DNA of 64,000 nucleotides from Frigoriglobus tundricola (GTDB lineage: Bacteria; Planctomycetota; Planctomycetia; Gemmatales; Gemmataceae), in the NCBI RefSeq assembly GCF_013128195.2, contig NZ_CP053452.2, positions 6,200,001-6,264,000 on the forward strand, in the 5' to 3' direction. This document shows, one piece after another, positions 45,071-54,709 of the stretch (the stretch's first letter is position 1; each line of letters begins with the position of its first letter). The position numbers were made by a program, and so were the translations under genes. The notes beneath the pieces were generated by a model. That model was not told the DNA's origin, made no database searches, and saw only the letters and a list, made by a program, of their open reading frames with translations.

Positions 45071-47149
45071 TTACCGTTTTTCGCCCTTCCGCGGGCGCGG
45101 CGGGGGGGCGGGCCGGCCCAGTCGGTCCGCGACGCCGGAGAGGACCCCCGCCCCCTCCGCGAGCCCCTCCGCGGTGCGCCTCACCTCACTGATGCTCTGG
45201 TCGCTGCGGTCGGTGACGGCACGGATCTCGAGGAGCGCCCGCAGGATGGCCTCGCCGGCGGTCGAGTGCTCCCGGTTCGACCGCGTGATGAGGGCCAACT
45301 GCCGGGAAATGTGTTCCGCCGCCACGGTCATGTCTTTCGTTGCCCGGCTCTGCTGGTGAATGGCCTGTGCCACCTGTGCGGACTGCCGGCGCATGTCCCC
45401 GACCGCCTTGGCCACCTCGTTCGATGCCGCGGTCTGCTCGGTCATGGCTTTCGTCACGTCCCCGATCAGCCGCGCGAGGCGGTCCACCTCCCGCGCCACC
45501 TCGTCGGCCGCCTTCGCCTGTTCGGTCACGGCCCGGGCGGTGTTTGCCGCTCCCTTTCTCATGGACGCGAGGGCCTGGGTGATCTGCCCCGCCCCGGCCG
45601 CCTGTTCGGCGGTCGCGGCGCGGACCTGTTGGGCCAGGGTACGGGTCGCCTGCCCGGCTTTTATGATATCGCGCGCGGCGCGGCCCTGTTCGCCCATCGC
45701 CTGCGCTACCTGTCGGGCGATCTTCCGCATCTGCTCGGTCGCCCGAGCGATCCCCTGAGCGGCTTTCGTCTGCTCGGCCGAGGCGGTCGCGGCTTGCCGC
45801 GCCTGGGTCGCCGTCGTCGTGATCGCGGCCACCACGTGCCGGCCGGCTTCGAGTTGCTCGTTGGAGGCCCGCGCGATGTGGGTGACGAGCTGGGTCGTGT
45901 CGTGGACGCCGCTGAGGATCTTCTTCAGCCCGGCCATGCCGTCCTCGGCGAGCTGGCCGCTCTCGTGCGCCACTCGCGCCCCCTCGCTCGACGCGGTAAC
46001 GGCTTCCTGGACCGCCTCTTGCAGCGCCCGAACGATCGTGGCGATGTCGGCGGTCGCCTGCGCCGCCCGGTTGGCGAGGTTGCGGATCTCTTCGGCGACG
46101 ACGGCGAACCCGCGCCCGGCCTCGCCGGCCCGCGCCGCCTCGATCGACGCGTTCAGCGACAGCAGGTTCGTGCGTTCGGCGATGACGTTGATGGTGGAGA
46201 CGATCCCGCCGATTTCACCCGCCCGTTTCCCCATTTCCTTGATGACGACCGCGGACTGGGTCATCGATTCGCGCACCCGGCCCAGCCCCTGAATCGATTT
46301 CTGCACCGCGGCCCCGCCCTCCTCGGCGTCCCGGGTCACCCGCCGGGTGGTCTCGTCGGCCTGTTTCGCCAGCCCGGCGACCGCACGGATGGAGTGGTCG
46401 AGCTGGGTGGCGCTCGTCGCGGCCGCGGTGGCGGTCTCGGTGATTTTTTCGGCGTTCTGCGACACGGCGGCCGCGGACCGGGCCACCTGCTCGGTCCCCG
46501 TTGCGACCCCCTCGACTTCGGCCGTCAGGCTCTCCGCCGTGGCCGCCATCTGCTCCGTGGACGCGGCCATCTCGTTGATGGCCGACGCGGTGGTCTCGGC
46601 CGCCGTGGTCAGCTCGTCCGCGTTCTTCGCGACCCCCTGGATCGAGCGGGCCATTTCCTCGACCGCTGTGCCCGTTTCTTCTGCGGACGCGGCCAGGGCC
46701 GTCGTGTCGTCGCTCACGCCCTTGACCGACGCGGCCACCTCGGCCACCGCCCCGCGGACCTCGGTGGCCGCCGTCGCCATCTCCTGCGCGTTGGCGGTCA
46801 CCGTCCGGATGGACGCCGCCGCCTCTTCGACCGCGGCCGCCGTCTCGCTCAGCCCGGTGTTGAACTGCGCGGTGTTCGCGTTGACCTGCTCGATGGACGC
46901 GGCCATTTCGTTGGCCGACGAGGCCAGCTCTTCCATCGCCCCCGCCACCGCGGCGGCCTGACCGGCCGTTTCCTTGAGCGAGGCCGCGGTTTCGTTCGCG
47001 GCACTGGTCGCCCCGTCCAGCGCTCGTGCCTGCACGTTCGTTCCGCTCGACAATTGATCGGCAATGCGCGTGAGGGCGCCGGCCGCGGCCGTCACGCGCC
47101 CGCTCTCCGCGCGCAAGCTGCTCACGTCCGTAGCGGATTCGGTAGCCAT
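45071..47149 (-). CDS. Soluble methyl-accepting chemotaxis protein
   Basis: This 692-residue receptor has no transmembrane helix and no recognisable ligand domain. Almost the whole protein is a long Ala/Thr/Gln-rich coiled coil of the MCP signalling type. The conserved hairpin tip is near residues 323-355 ([20 protein letters not shown], then [14 protein letters not shown]). It is therefore a cytoplasmic receptor that may sense metabolic state or an intracellular partner. The start at 47149 is chosen for a strong GGGGAGG ribosome site; an ATG at 47170 would add seven residues. It lies between cheW and cheR. Confidence 0.92.
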   Translation of the reverse strand: MATESATDVSSLRAESGRVTAAAGALTRIADQLSSGTNVQARALDGATSAANETAASLKETAGQAAAVAGAMEELASSANEMAASIEQVNANTAQFNTGLSETAAAVEEAAASIRTVTANAQEMATAATEVRGAVAEVAASVKGVSDDTTALAASAEETGTAVEEMARSIQGVAKNADELTTAAETTASAINEMAASTEQMAATAESLTAEVEGVATGTEQVARSAAAVSQNAEKITETATAAATSATQLDHSIRAVAGLAKQADETTRRVTRDAEEGGAAVQKSIQGLGRVRESMTQSAVVIKEMGKRAGEIGGIVSTINVIAERTNLLSLNASIEAARAGEAGRGFAVVAEEIRNLANRAAQATADIATIVRALQEAVQEAVTASSEGARVAHESGQLAEDGMAGLKKILSGVHDTTQLVTHIARASNEQLEAGRHVVAAITTTATQARQAATASAEQTKAAQGIARATEQMRKIARQVAQAMGEQGRAARDIIKAGQATRTLAQQVRAATAEQAAGAGQITQALASMRKGAANTARAVTEQAKAADEVAREVDRLARLIGDVTKAMTEQTAASNEVAKAVGDMRRQSAQVAQAIHQQSRATKDMTVAAEHISRQLALITRSNREHSTAGEAILRALLEIRAVTDRSDQSISEVRRTAEGLAEGAGVLSGVADRLGRPAPPPRPRKGEKR

Positions 47150-47201
47150 GTTGTCCTCCCCGAAAATCATCGGGTCACGGGTGCGGGAACGGGAAACCGG
47201 C

Positions 47202-47678
47202 TCAGTCCCCGGGACCGCCGGCGGGGGCCGGATCGGCCGCGTGTTTCAAGACCTCGGACACGTCGAGAAGCAGGACCACCCGGTCGGCGACGGTGGCGAT
47301 GCCACTCAGGTAGTTCCCGCTCGTCCCGGCGAGCGCGTCGGGCGGCGGCTGGACGGCGTCCGTCGAGATGCTCACGAACTCTCGGGCCGAATCGACGATC
47401 AGACCGACCGCCCGGTCGGCGTGGGTGACGACGATCAGGCGGGTCCTCAGGTCGTACGCCACCCGCTCGAACCCGAACCGGCGCCGGAGGTTGATGGCGG
47501 GGACGACGCGACCGCGGGAGAACACCACCCCGTCCACGAACGGCGGGGCGTTCGGCACCGGGGTGACGTGCTCGAGCATCTCCATCCGCTGGACGCCCGC
47601 GCTGGGCACGGCATACGGGGTGCCGGCGAGTTCAAACAGGATGTACGGTTCGGACGTCGCCACGGGGGGGAGCTCCAT
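47202..47678 (-). CDS. cheW: CheW-like coupling protein
   Basis: This 158-residue protein is a single CheW domain with the expected openings ([20 protein letters not shown]) and the conserved [22 protein letters not shown] segment, ending [12 protein letters not shown]. It couples the soluble receptor to CheA. The start lies four bases after the cheA stop, so the two are tightly coupled. Confidence 0.92.
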   Translation of the reverse strand: MELPPVATSEPYILFELAGTPYAVPSAGVQRMEMLEHVTPVPNAPPFVDGVVFSRGRVVPAINLRRRFGFERVAYDLRTRLIVVTHADRAVGLIVDSAREFVSISTDAVQPPPDALAGTSGNYLSGIATVADRVVLLLDVSEVLKHAADPAPAGGPGD

Positions 47679-47682
47679 CGGG

Positions 47683-49662
47683 TCACACGAGCCGGCGCCG
47701 GGTCCGGGCGTACCGGGCCAGCCCGACCGCGTCCAGAATCAGGACCGCCCGCCCGTCCCCGAGTTCGGTCGCGCCGGCGAGCCCGGGCGCCTGGACCAGC
47801 GGATCGGACAACTGGCGGACGACAATTTCCCGCAACCCGAGCACGCGGTCGGCGCCCAGCGCCACGGCCTGCACCCCCTCGCCGACGACGAGGGCGGGGA
47901 AGGGGCCGGGCGGCCGCGCCGCGCCGAACAGGTCGGTCAGCCGGAGCAGCGGGAGCACGCCGCCGTGGTGCCGCAGCAGCTCGTTGTTCTCCAGAACAGT
48001 AAGGGCATTCGGTTCGACCAGCACGACCTCCCGGACGACGGCCTGTGGGGCCGCGTACGTCTGTCCCCCGACCGCGACAATCAGGGCGTCCGCGATCGCC
48101 AGGGTGAGCGGCAGCCGGGCAGTAAACCGGGCGCCCCGCGCCGGGCGAGTGGTCAACTCCAGCGAGCCGCCGAGGTCCTCGATCGCCCGCCGCACCACGT
48201 CCATGCCGACGCCCCGCCCGCTGGCCCGGTCCGCGGTGTCGCGGGTCGAGAACCCGGGCAGGCAGATCAGGTCCAGCACCGCGCCCGGGTCGGACCAGCC
48301 GCCCGGCGGAACGAGGCCGCGCTCCCGCGCCTTCGCGAACACCCGCTCCGGATCGATCCCGCGCCCGTCGTCCTCCACCTCGACCACGACCGCGCCGCCG
48401 GCCGCGGCGGCGCGGAGATCGATCCGCCCCCGCGCCGGCTTCCCGGCCGCGACCCGTTCGGCCGCCGGCTCCAGGCCGTGACTGACCGCGTTCCGGACGA
48501 GGTGCAGGAGCGGGTCGGCCAGCCGCTCGACCACGAACTTGTCGATCTCCGTGGCCTCGCCCTTGAGTGCCAGGTCGATCTCCCGCCCGGTCTCACGCGC
48601 CAGGTCCCGGACGACGAACTGCATCCGCGCGAAGACGTCCCGGACGGGAACCAGGCGGACGCGCATCACCCCCTCGCGTAGGTCGCGGAGCTGGCGCTCG
48701 AGGGTCAAACTGGTCTCCTGCAGCTCGCGCCGTTCGGCCGCCGGGAGCGCCGCCGCCACACGCTCCAGCGCGTTGTCCAAACGGGCGCGCGTGATGACCA
48801 ACTCGCCGACGGTTCGCATGAGATCGTCGAGGCGCCCGAGGTCCACGCGAACCACGTTGCGGGGCGCGATCGACAGCGGTTCCCGGGCCGGCTCGGCCGC
48901 GGGCGGGACCGCGGGCGGCTCGTAGGGCGCGACGCTCAGCCCGTCGCCCGCGAGAGCTGTGGCCAAATCGGCGTCCCGGCTCAGGACGACGAACGCGAAT
49001 GAAATCCCGCCGCCCGAAATCGGGGTCGGCTCGGCGTGAACGATCTCGCCCAGGGCTTTCAACCGCTCCCGGACCGACCCCACGTTCGTGCCCCGCTCCG
49101 CGAGTGCGGGCGTCGGAACAAAGGTGACGCGCCACGCCCGTGCGCCCTCGCGCAGGGCGGCCCGGATCGCGACCAGCTTATCGGCCGGCGGACCCGGCAG
49201 TCGCTGCTGGGCCGCGGACGCGCGGGCGGGCGATTCGGGGGGCGCGGAGTCGGCCGCGGCGCGGGTCGGGAGAAGCGCGATCACTCGCGTGATCAGCGGT
49301 TCGATCACCGGCATCGGGAGGCGATCGCGGCGCGCCCCGATGACCCCTTCGACCGCCTTAACCCCGTCGATGAGAACGCTGATCCCCTCGGAGTTCAGTT
49401 CGGCGCTGCCCCTTCGCAGTGCCCCCAGGTACTCCTCCAAATGGTGGGCGAGTTGCTCCGCTTCTCGCACCCCGGCGATGCCCGACAGCCCCTTGATTGT
49501 GTGGAAGTGTCTGAACAGACCGTCGAATTGCTCGCGCCGTTCGCTGCCGGGTTTCGATTCGAGCCCGAGCAACAGTTCCTTCGCCCCGGTCAAATGCTCA
49601 TCGCACTCGACCAGGTAGTCGGAGAACAGGTCCGAAGGGTCGATCGGGTCGTCTGTGGCCAC
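47683..49662 (-). CDS. cheA: Chemotaxis histidine kinase
   Basis: This 659-residue CheA has an HPt domain with phosphoacceptor H54 in FRHFHTIKGLSG. A variable region follows, possibly a CheY-binding domain (about 160-245). The dimerisation helices (VRVDLGRLDDLMRTVGELVI) lead into an HATPase with HLVRNAVSHGLEP, DDGRGIDPERV and GRGVGMDVVRRAI. A C-terminal CheW-like regulatory domain completes it. It is the first gene of an eight-gene minus-strand operon, and a 266-bp spacer upstream should hold the promoter. The class cannot be fixed by eye; a cytoplasmic-receptor system controlling motility or another cellular function is equally possible. Confidence 0.93.
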   Translation of the reverse strand: MATDDPIDPSDLFSDYLVECDEHLTGAKELLLGLESKPGSERREQFDGLFRHFHTIKGLSGIAGVREAEQLAHHLEEYLGALRRGSAELNSEGISVLIDGVKAVEGVIGARRDRLPMPVIEPLITRVIALLPTRAAADSAPPESPARASAAQQRLPGPPADKLVAIRAALREGARAWRVTFVPTPALAERGTNVGSVRERLKALGEIVHAEPTPISGGGISFAFVVLSRDADLATALAGDGLSVAPYEPPAVPPAAEPAREPLSIAPRNVVRVDLGRLDDLMRTVGELVITRARLDNALERVAAALPAAERRELQETSLTLERQLRDLREGVMRVRLVPVRDVFARMQFVVRDLARETGREIDLALKGEATEIDKFVVERLADPLLHLVRNAVSHGLEPAAERVAAGKPARGRIDLRAAAAGGAVVVEVEDDGRGIDPERVFAKARERGLVPPGGWSDPGAVLDLICLPGFSTRDTADRASGRGVGMDVVRRAIEDLGGSLELTTRPARGARFTARLPLTLAIADALIVAVGGQTYAAPQAVVREVVLVEPNALTVLENNELLRHHGGVLPLLRLTDLFGAARPPGPFPALVVGEGVQAVALGADRVLGLREIVVRQLSDPLVQAPGLAGATELGDGRAVLILDAVGLARYARTRRRLV

Positions 49663-49928
49663 TGGTGGTTGGCACCGCGTCGCACCGGTCTGAGAGACGC
49701 ACGCTCGGTCAGAAGCGGCAGAAGAAAGGTTACTTCAGAAGGAATAGTTTACCCAACCAGCAAATTGTTAACCCGCGGGCTTCCGGCGGCTCCAGAAGGT
49801 ACAGCCTCGATAACTGATGTAATCCGCACCATCCACTCGGTCTGCACTCGCTCGCTCGGAGGGGAGGTAGGTTCTTCGCCCGGGCGCCGGAGAACGATGC
49901 CGGCCCGGTCTTCCCGACACCGATTGAC

Positions 49929-51317
49929 TCACCCCCGCGGATAGGGAACCGTGACGGTTGTGTTTCCGCCGGGGTTGAGGAGCGCCACGGCGGTGCCGTC
50001 CGGCCAGGTGACGGTGACGCGGTCCACGGCGGTGGCGTTGCCCAGTCCGAAGTGCGCCACCGGTTCCATCTGGCACAGGTAGCCGCTGCCGGCGCACACG
50101 CCCTTCACGCGCACGCGACTGCCGTACTCGGCGCGAACGACCGCGCCGCGGGCCGGCGCGCCGAACCGCGTGAGCGGCTTCACGCGGAGCCAGTTCGGGT
50201 ACGCGGCCCGCGCCTTGAACACCGCCAGCGGTTGCGGCGACCGTTCCCCGCGCGAAACCAGCAGTTCGAGGACGCCGTCACCGTCGATGTCGCAGACCGC
50301 CGCCCCCGTGCCGAACCCGTCCTCGTCCTGAGCGGCGCCCGCGTCGAGCATCGTGAGTGCGACTTCGCCTCCCGGCGTGTGATCGGGCGCGGTGCCCACC
50401 CGGTAGAGGCGGTTCGGTTCGCCCAGGTGGTTGAGGAACAGCTCGTCGGTGCCGTCGTTGTCGAAGTCGGCCGCGATCACCGTGCGGGCCGCCGACGGGA
50501 ACGCGAACCCCGGCGTCGCGCGGTCCCTCCACTCCCCGTTCGGGCGGCGCGTCATGAACCGGTGCGGGCCGCCCCAGTTGGCCCACGCCAGCGCGAACGC
50601 GCCGCCCGCATCAACCGCCGCCACCCCGCGGGCCGGTTCCTCGCAGTCGCGGAGGTGCAGGTGCTCCGCCACCTCCTCGAAGGTGCCGTCGCCGCGGTTG
50701 CGGAATGCGAAGTTCGGCCCCTGCTCGTTCACGCAGATCAGGTCCGGGTGCGCGGAAAGCACCGGCAGGGCCAGCACCCCGCGGCCGCTCGCCGTTCGCG
50801 CCAGGCCCAGCGGCGGGGCCAGGTCCGCGACCGTCCCGCCGGGGCCGAGTTCGTAGAGGCGCATCGGGCGGCCGAAGTTGGCAACGAAGAAGCCGTACCG
50901 ACCGATCCCGCGGCGGTCGATCACGGCCACACTGCGGCCGGAGGCGAGGTTCCGCACGCCGGCGTTCTCGGGGCGGTCGAAGAGGTCCGCCCAGTGCCCG
51001 TCCGGGCCGCGCTTGAAGAGCCGGTCGGCGAACCGCTTCGGCCCGGTGAACGTGTCCGCGTTGAGGACGTACAGTTCCTCGCGGCCGTCGCCGTCGAAGT
51101 CGCCCGCGGCCACCGCCACGCTCTGGCGCTCCTCGTCGGCCAGTTCCGGGGGGGCCGTGTCGCGTAACTGACCGTTCGCCCACGCGAGTACGCGGTTCGG
51201 CCCGGCGAAGCCGGCGACCACGAACGCGAACTTCGTCCCGTTCAGCGCCGCCACGGCCACGCCGTAGTGCAGCCCCGGCGGGTTGTTCGCGATCAGACAG
51301 GACACGTCTTCGAACAT
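49929..51317 (-). CDS. CRTAC1-like FG-GAP/VCBS repeat protein with UnbV domain
   Basis: This 462-residue protein has FG-GAP/VCBS motifs (AAGDFDGDGREELYVLN, ADFDNDGTDELFLNH, CDIDGDGVLELLVSR) that should form a calcium-binding propeller. The C-terminus is an ASPIC/UnbV domain (GAVVRAEYGSRVRVKGVCAG, then FGLGNATAVDRVTVTWPDG). No signal peptide is apparent from the start MFEDVSCLI, which is unusual for this family and may mean a further upstream start or a non-classical location. The role in planctomycetes is unknown. It is downstream of, and oriented like, the chemosensory operon but separated by 266 bp. Confidence 0.85.
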   Translation of the reverse strand: MFEDVSCLIANNPPGLHYGVAVAALNGTKFAFVVAGFAGPNRVLAWANGQLRDTAPPELADEERQSVAVAAGDFDGDGREELYVLNADTFTGPKRFADRLFKRGPDGHWADLFDRPENAGVRNLASGRSVAVIDRRGIGRYGFFVANFGRPMRLYELGPGGTVADLAPPLGLARTASGRGVLALPVLSAHPDLICVNEQGPNFAFRNRGDGTFEEVAEHLHLRDCEEPARGVAAVDAGGAFALAWANWGGPHRFMTRRPNGEWRDRATPGFAFPSAARTVIAADFDNDGTDELFLNHLGEPNRLYRVGTAPDHTPGGEVALTMLDAGAAQDEDGFGTGAAVCDIDGDGVLELLVSRGERSPQPLAVFKARAAYPNWLRVKPLTRFGAPARGAVVRAEYGSRVRVKGVCAGSGYLCQMEPVAHFGLGNATAVDRVTVTWPDGTAVALLNPGGNTTVTVPYPRG

Positions 51318-51468
51318 TCAAGGCCCATGATTCGGGCACGGATCATTCCTAACCGTAACCCACGATTGCAGAAGCGCAAACGAAAAAGCTCCGCCGGGGG
51401 CGCGCGGCCGCGCAGCCGCGGCGCAGAACCGGCCCAATTGCTCGGGCGCACCCGGGTAGGAATCGTCG

Positions 51469-51693
51469 GACCGCAGATTTCACCACAAGGGCACGAAGCG
51501 AGCACAGAGGGACACAAAGAAGACATAACGCTGAAGCGGAGTGATGACGCGGAAGAGATTGATAAAATATGATATTTATTAATATCATAATGATTGCCAT
51601 TTTATGTATATATGCCCTGCTCTGGTCAGGGCCCTTGGCTTTCGTTGTGGCACTTTGTGCTCGCTTCGTGTCTTTGTGGTGAAATCTGCGGTC
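51469..51693. repeat. Palindromic element with 37-bp arms and AT-rich centre
   Basis: The arm GACCGCAGATTTCACCACAA at 51469-51505 returns as a reverse complement at 51657-51693 with two mismatches. The centre (51560-51610) is very AT-rich and itself palindromic (TATGATATTTATTAATATCA). It occupies most of the divergent spacer 51318-51803, in which I see no gene. Confidence 0.88.
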
Positions 51694-51803
51694 TTTAGAG
51701 CCGAGTCTGATCGGTTACGCCCGAATCGCTCGCCGCGCCGGGCGGCGTGCATACAGTGGCGGGGTTCGTGCGCCCGCGCACCGGTTGCGAGCCAAGAAGA
51801 CCC

Positions 51804-53432
51804 ATGCCGATACTCACGCTTGCCGCGAAGGACCTGCGCCTGTTGCTCCGCGACCCGCGGAGCGCGGTCATCCTGCTCGTTACGCCGCTGCTGCTCATCC
51901 TCGTGTTGTACTTCGCGCTCGGGGAGGGGTTCGGCGAGACAACGGACGAGCGGCTCCGCATTTCCATTGTGAATCTCGACCACGGGCTCCCGGCGACGGT
52001 TCCGTTCCCCGAAAAGCCGTGGTCTGAAGTTGTAATCGACGATCTGAGCGCCACGCAAGACATTCGCCTAGAAATTATAACTGACCGGGCCGAGGCCGAG
52101 CGGCTGGTCGCGAAGGGGCGGCGCCCGGCGGTCGTGGTGTTCGGCGAGCGGTTCAGCGAGCGCATGCAGCGCTGTTCGTTCCTCTCGCAGCCGGATGCGG
52201 TCAACCCGCTCGGCCGCGACGGGATCGAGTTCGACCGCCTGGACCTGTCGCTGGTGACGGACCGCACCCAGCCCGTCTCCGCGTCCATTATCGAGCAGGT
52301 CGCGCAGGTCACGCTCTTGCGCGTCGTGATCCCCTGGATGATCGGGAAAGCGTTCCAGCGCGTCGGTGACGAGAAATTCATGGAACTCGTAACCGACCGG
52401 CTCAACAGGGTGAAGCCGGTCCCGCCGGAGGTGCTGGCCGAACTCGACCCGGTGGTGCAGAAACTGCTCGTCGCGCTGACCGACAGCCCGGAGTTCCAGG
52501 CACTGGTGCTGCAAGAGTTCCGCGACGCGAAGGGGAGCAACTTCCTCAAGGCCGGTCAGGACGCGCTCGTGATCGCGGGCCGGAAGGCGGAGTTCCGGCG
52601 GGCGGTTCACAAGGCGTTCCAGAGCCCGAAGCTCCTCGAAGTGATGGGCAAGAACATTGCCTTCGGGGAGGTCCTGACGCCCGCAGTTCGGAAGCAGGTC
52701 GGCCCGACGGTGAAGCGCGGCGTCGGCGACCTGTTCTCGAACTACAACTTCGAGGCGGTGAAGTGGGCCGATCTCGTCAAGAGCGACGCCCGGCGCGCCG
52801 GCACCACCAACCGCACGACGGTGTCCGCCATCGCGGACCTCCGGGCACCGATCCTGGTGCCGTCGAACTCGGTGATGTTCGCGTTCTTCCTGGTGCTGAC
52901 CGTGGGCTGGCTGTTCGTCGCGGAGCGGAAGAACGGCACGCTGGTGCGGCTCCGGGCGGCGCCGATTACGCGCGGGCAGATCCTGCTGGGTAAATTGCTC
53001 CCGTGCCTGGTCGTGTCGCTGTTCCAGGGCTTCTTCCTGCTCGCCGCCGGCCGGGTGCTGCTCAGTATGTCGTGGGGGCCGCGGCCGGAACTACTGGTCC
53101 CGCTGATCGCCTGTACGTCGTTCGCGGCCGTCGGCCTCTCGGTGCTGGTGGCGAGCGTGGCCCGCACCGAGACTCAAGTCGCGGTGTACGGCACGCTCAT
53201 GGTTCTGGTGTTGGGCGGCATCAGCGGCGCGCTGATGCCGCGCGAGCTGATGCCGGAACAGATGAAGACGATCAGCCTCGTCACCCCGCACGCATGGGCA
53301 CTGGACGCCTACGCCCAACTCCTCGCCTCGCCCGCCCCCGACGTCACCGTCGTCTGGACGTCCTGCGCGGTGCTGCTCGCGTTCGGCGGGGCGTTCACGG
53401 CGCTGGCGTGGTGGCGGATGGATCTGGAGTAG
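51804..53432 (+). CDS. ABC-2 type transporter permease
   Basis: This 542-residue membrane protein has the ABC-2 export permease layout: a first helix (AVILLVTPLLLILVLYFAL), a large hydrophilic extracytoplasmic domain of about 320 residues, then five C-terminal helices from VMFAFFLVLTVGWLFV onward. The loop AERKNGTLVRLRAAPITRGQILLGK is the family's conserved cytoplasmic coupling region. No ATP-binding subunit is encoded on either side, so it must pair with one elsewhere. The substrate is unknown; export of lipid, drug or polymer, or a Nat-like role, are possible. The start MPILTLAAKDL at 51804 is chosen over a longer frame without similarity. Confidence 0.85.
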   Translation: MPILTLAAKDLRLLLRDPRSAVILLVTPLLLILVLYFALGEGFGETTDERLRISIVNLDHGLPATVPFPEKPWSEVVIDDLSATQDIRLEIITDRAEAERLVAKGRRPAVVVFGERFSERMQRCSFLSQPDAVNPLGRDGIEFDRLDLSLVTDRTQPVSASIIEQVAQVTLLRVVIPWMIGKAFQRVGDEKFMELVTDRLNRVKPVPPEVLAELDPVVQKLLVALTDSPEFQALVLQEFRDAKGSNFLKAGQDALVIAGRKAEFRRAVHKAFQSPKLLEVMGKNIAFGEVLTPAVRKQVGPTVKRGVGDLFSNYNFEAVKWADLVKSDARRAGTTNRTTVSAIADLRAPILVPSNSVMFAFFLVLTVGWLFVAERKNGTLVRLRAAPITRGQILLGKLLPCLVVSLFQGFFLLAAGRVLLSMSWGPRPELLVPLIACTSFAAVGLSVLVASVARTETQVAVYGTLMVLVLGGISGALMPRELMPEQMKTISLVTPHAWALDAYAQLLASPAPDVTVVWTSCAVLLAFGGAFTALAWWRMDLE

Positions 53433-53630
53433 GGCCTGGTTCAATGGCCGCCGAGGCGCGGCTGAAAGGGCGGCCTGGGCCTGGCGCCGTCATCGAGATT
53501 ACTTTCCATTGCGCGACGAGCGGGGCCTTTTGCTCAGCCGTTAAAACAGCGACTCTGTACGCGATACTGGTCGCCGCACCGAACCGGCCCGTTTCACCGC
53601 TCGATGAGCGGACGCCGGGGGATCGGTCGA

Positions 53631-54215
53631 TCAATTTTTCGGCTTCACGCCGGGGATCTTGAGGGCGCCCTCGACGACCGTGTCCAACTTCTTGTTCGTG
53701 TCGTCGAGCCGGCTCTCAACCCGCTCGAGCCGCTGGTTGGTCGTGCCGAGCTTCTTGTCAACGCCATCGAGCTTGTCGTTCGTGCCCGCCAACTTCTTGT
53801 CCACGGAGTCCAACTTGTCGTTGGTGCCCGCGAGCCGTTTGTCCACGGACTCCAGGCGGGCGTCGACCGAATCAAGGGCCGCCAGTTTCGTATTCGTCGT
53901 GCCCAGGTCCTTCCTCACCCCGCCGAGTTGCGTCGCCACGTCGCCCAGCCCCGCTTCCACCTTGCCGAGTCGGGCGTTCGTCGCGTCGAGGCGCTGCACG
54001 ACGCTCGCCAGGGCACTGTTCGTCTGGTCGAGCCGTTGGTTCACGCCGCCGAGCTGGCGGTTGACCTCGGCCAACTGCCGGTTCGTCTCGGCGAGCTGGT
54101 CGTTCGTGAGATCGAGCCGGGTCGTAATCGGGGAGAACAGCCGCTCCGTAACCGTCGTCTGGCAGCCGGGGAGGGCCACGACGATGAGCAGAAAGGCGAG
54201 AAATCGGCCGCGCAT
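53631..54215 (-). CDS. Coiled-coil lipoprotein
   Basis: This 194-residue protein has a lipoprotein signal (FLAFLLIVVALPGC, cysteine at residue 18). After it comes a long heptad-like repeat with the recurring unit TNDKLDSVDKKLAG and TNRQLAEVNRQLGG through residue 180, predicted to form an extended coiled coil in the periplasm. The repeats resemble phage fibre or Lpp-like spacers. I do not recognise a family. It may tether or space envelope layers. Confidence 0.75.
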   Translation of the reverse strand: MRGRFLAFLLIVVALPGCQTTVTERLFSPITTRLDLTNDQLAETNRQLAEVNRQLGGVNQRLDQTNSALASVVQRLDATNARLGKVEAGLGDVATQLGGVRKDLGTTNTKLAALDSVDARLESVDKRLAGTNDKLDSVDKKLAGTNDKLDGVDKKLGTTNQRLERVESRLDDTNKKLDTVVEGALKIPGVKPKN

Positions 54216-54321
54216 GACGCTTTCTCCATCGGCGGGACGTTAAGTCCATCGACGGATGAACGGCGGCGACTTGAGCGGGTTGTGAGAACCAGGTGATCCG
54301 GGAGGGCTGTGCCGAGCGGCG

Positions 54322-54681
54322 TCAGTAATTGATGCCGACCACCTTGCCGTCCTTAAACACGACCTGCACGTCGGTGTCGGTCGCGTTGGTCAGCGGGTCC
54401 CGCACCCGCCACTTGTAGTGCCAGAATTTGTTCTCCTCGTCCTCCGAAGTGGTGTCCGGTCGGCCGACGGCTTCGACCACGCTCGCCTCGGTCTTGCCCA
54501 TGACCAGGCGGTCGAATTCCGGCCGCAGGTAGACCGGTCGGCTGTCGCCCGGGGCGGGCGGCGGCGGGCCCTGGCAAGAGGACAAACCCAGGTACAGTGC
54601 GGCCGCCGCGACCGCGGCGGCGCCCACCAGCTTGATGACCAGCGCGGCCCGCGACCGGCGGAGGGGGGCGGGATCGGGCAT
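54322..54681 (-). CDS. BamE/SmpA-like small lipoprotein
   Basis: This 119-residue protein has a hydrophobic leader (LVGAAAVAAAALYLGLSSC) ending in a lipobox LSSC, then a proline-rich linker. The mature part starts FDRLVMGKTEASVVEAVGRPD, the pattern of BamE/SmpA-fold lipoproteins, followed by a beta-hairpin WHYKWRVRDPLTN and VQVVFKDGKVVGINY. It is probably anchored in the outer membrane and could be an assembly or scaffold factor. A weak match is possible because the fold also occurs in unrelated proteins. The start MPDPAPLRR at 54681 is chosen to give the leader. Confidence 0.7.
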   Translation of the reverse strand: MPDPAPLRRSRAALVIKLVGAAAVAAAALYLGLSSCQGPPPPAPGDSRPVYLRPEFDRLVMGKTEASVVEAVGRPDTTSEDEENKFWHYKWRVRDPLTNATDTDVQVVFKDGKVVGINY

Positions 54682-54709
54682 AAGGGCCTCCGTGCGAGAA
54701 GGGGGTGGG

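Noticed and set aside
44714-47428. 904-residue plus-strand ORF opposite the chemoreceptor
   Set aside because: Antisense shadow of the MCP heptads.
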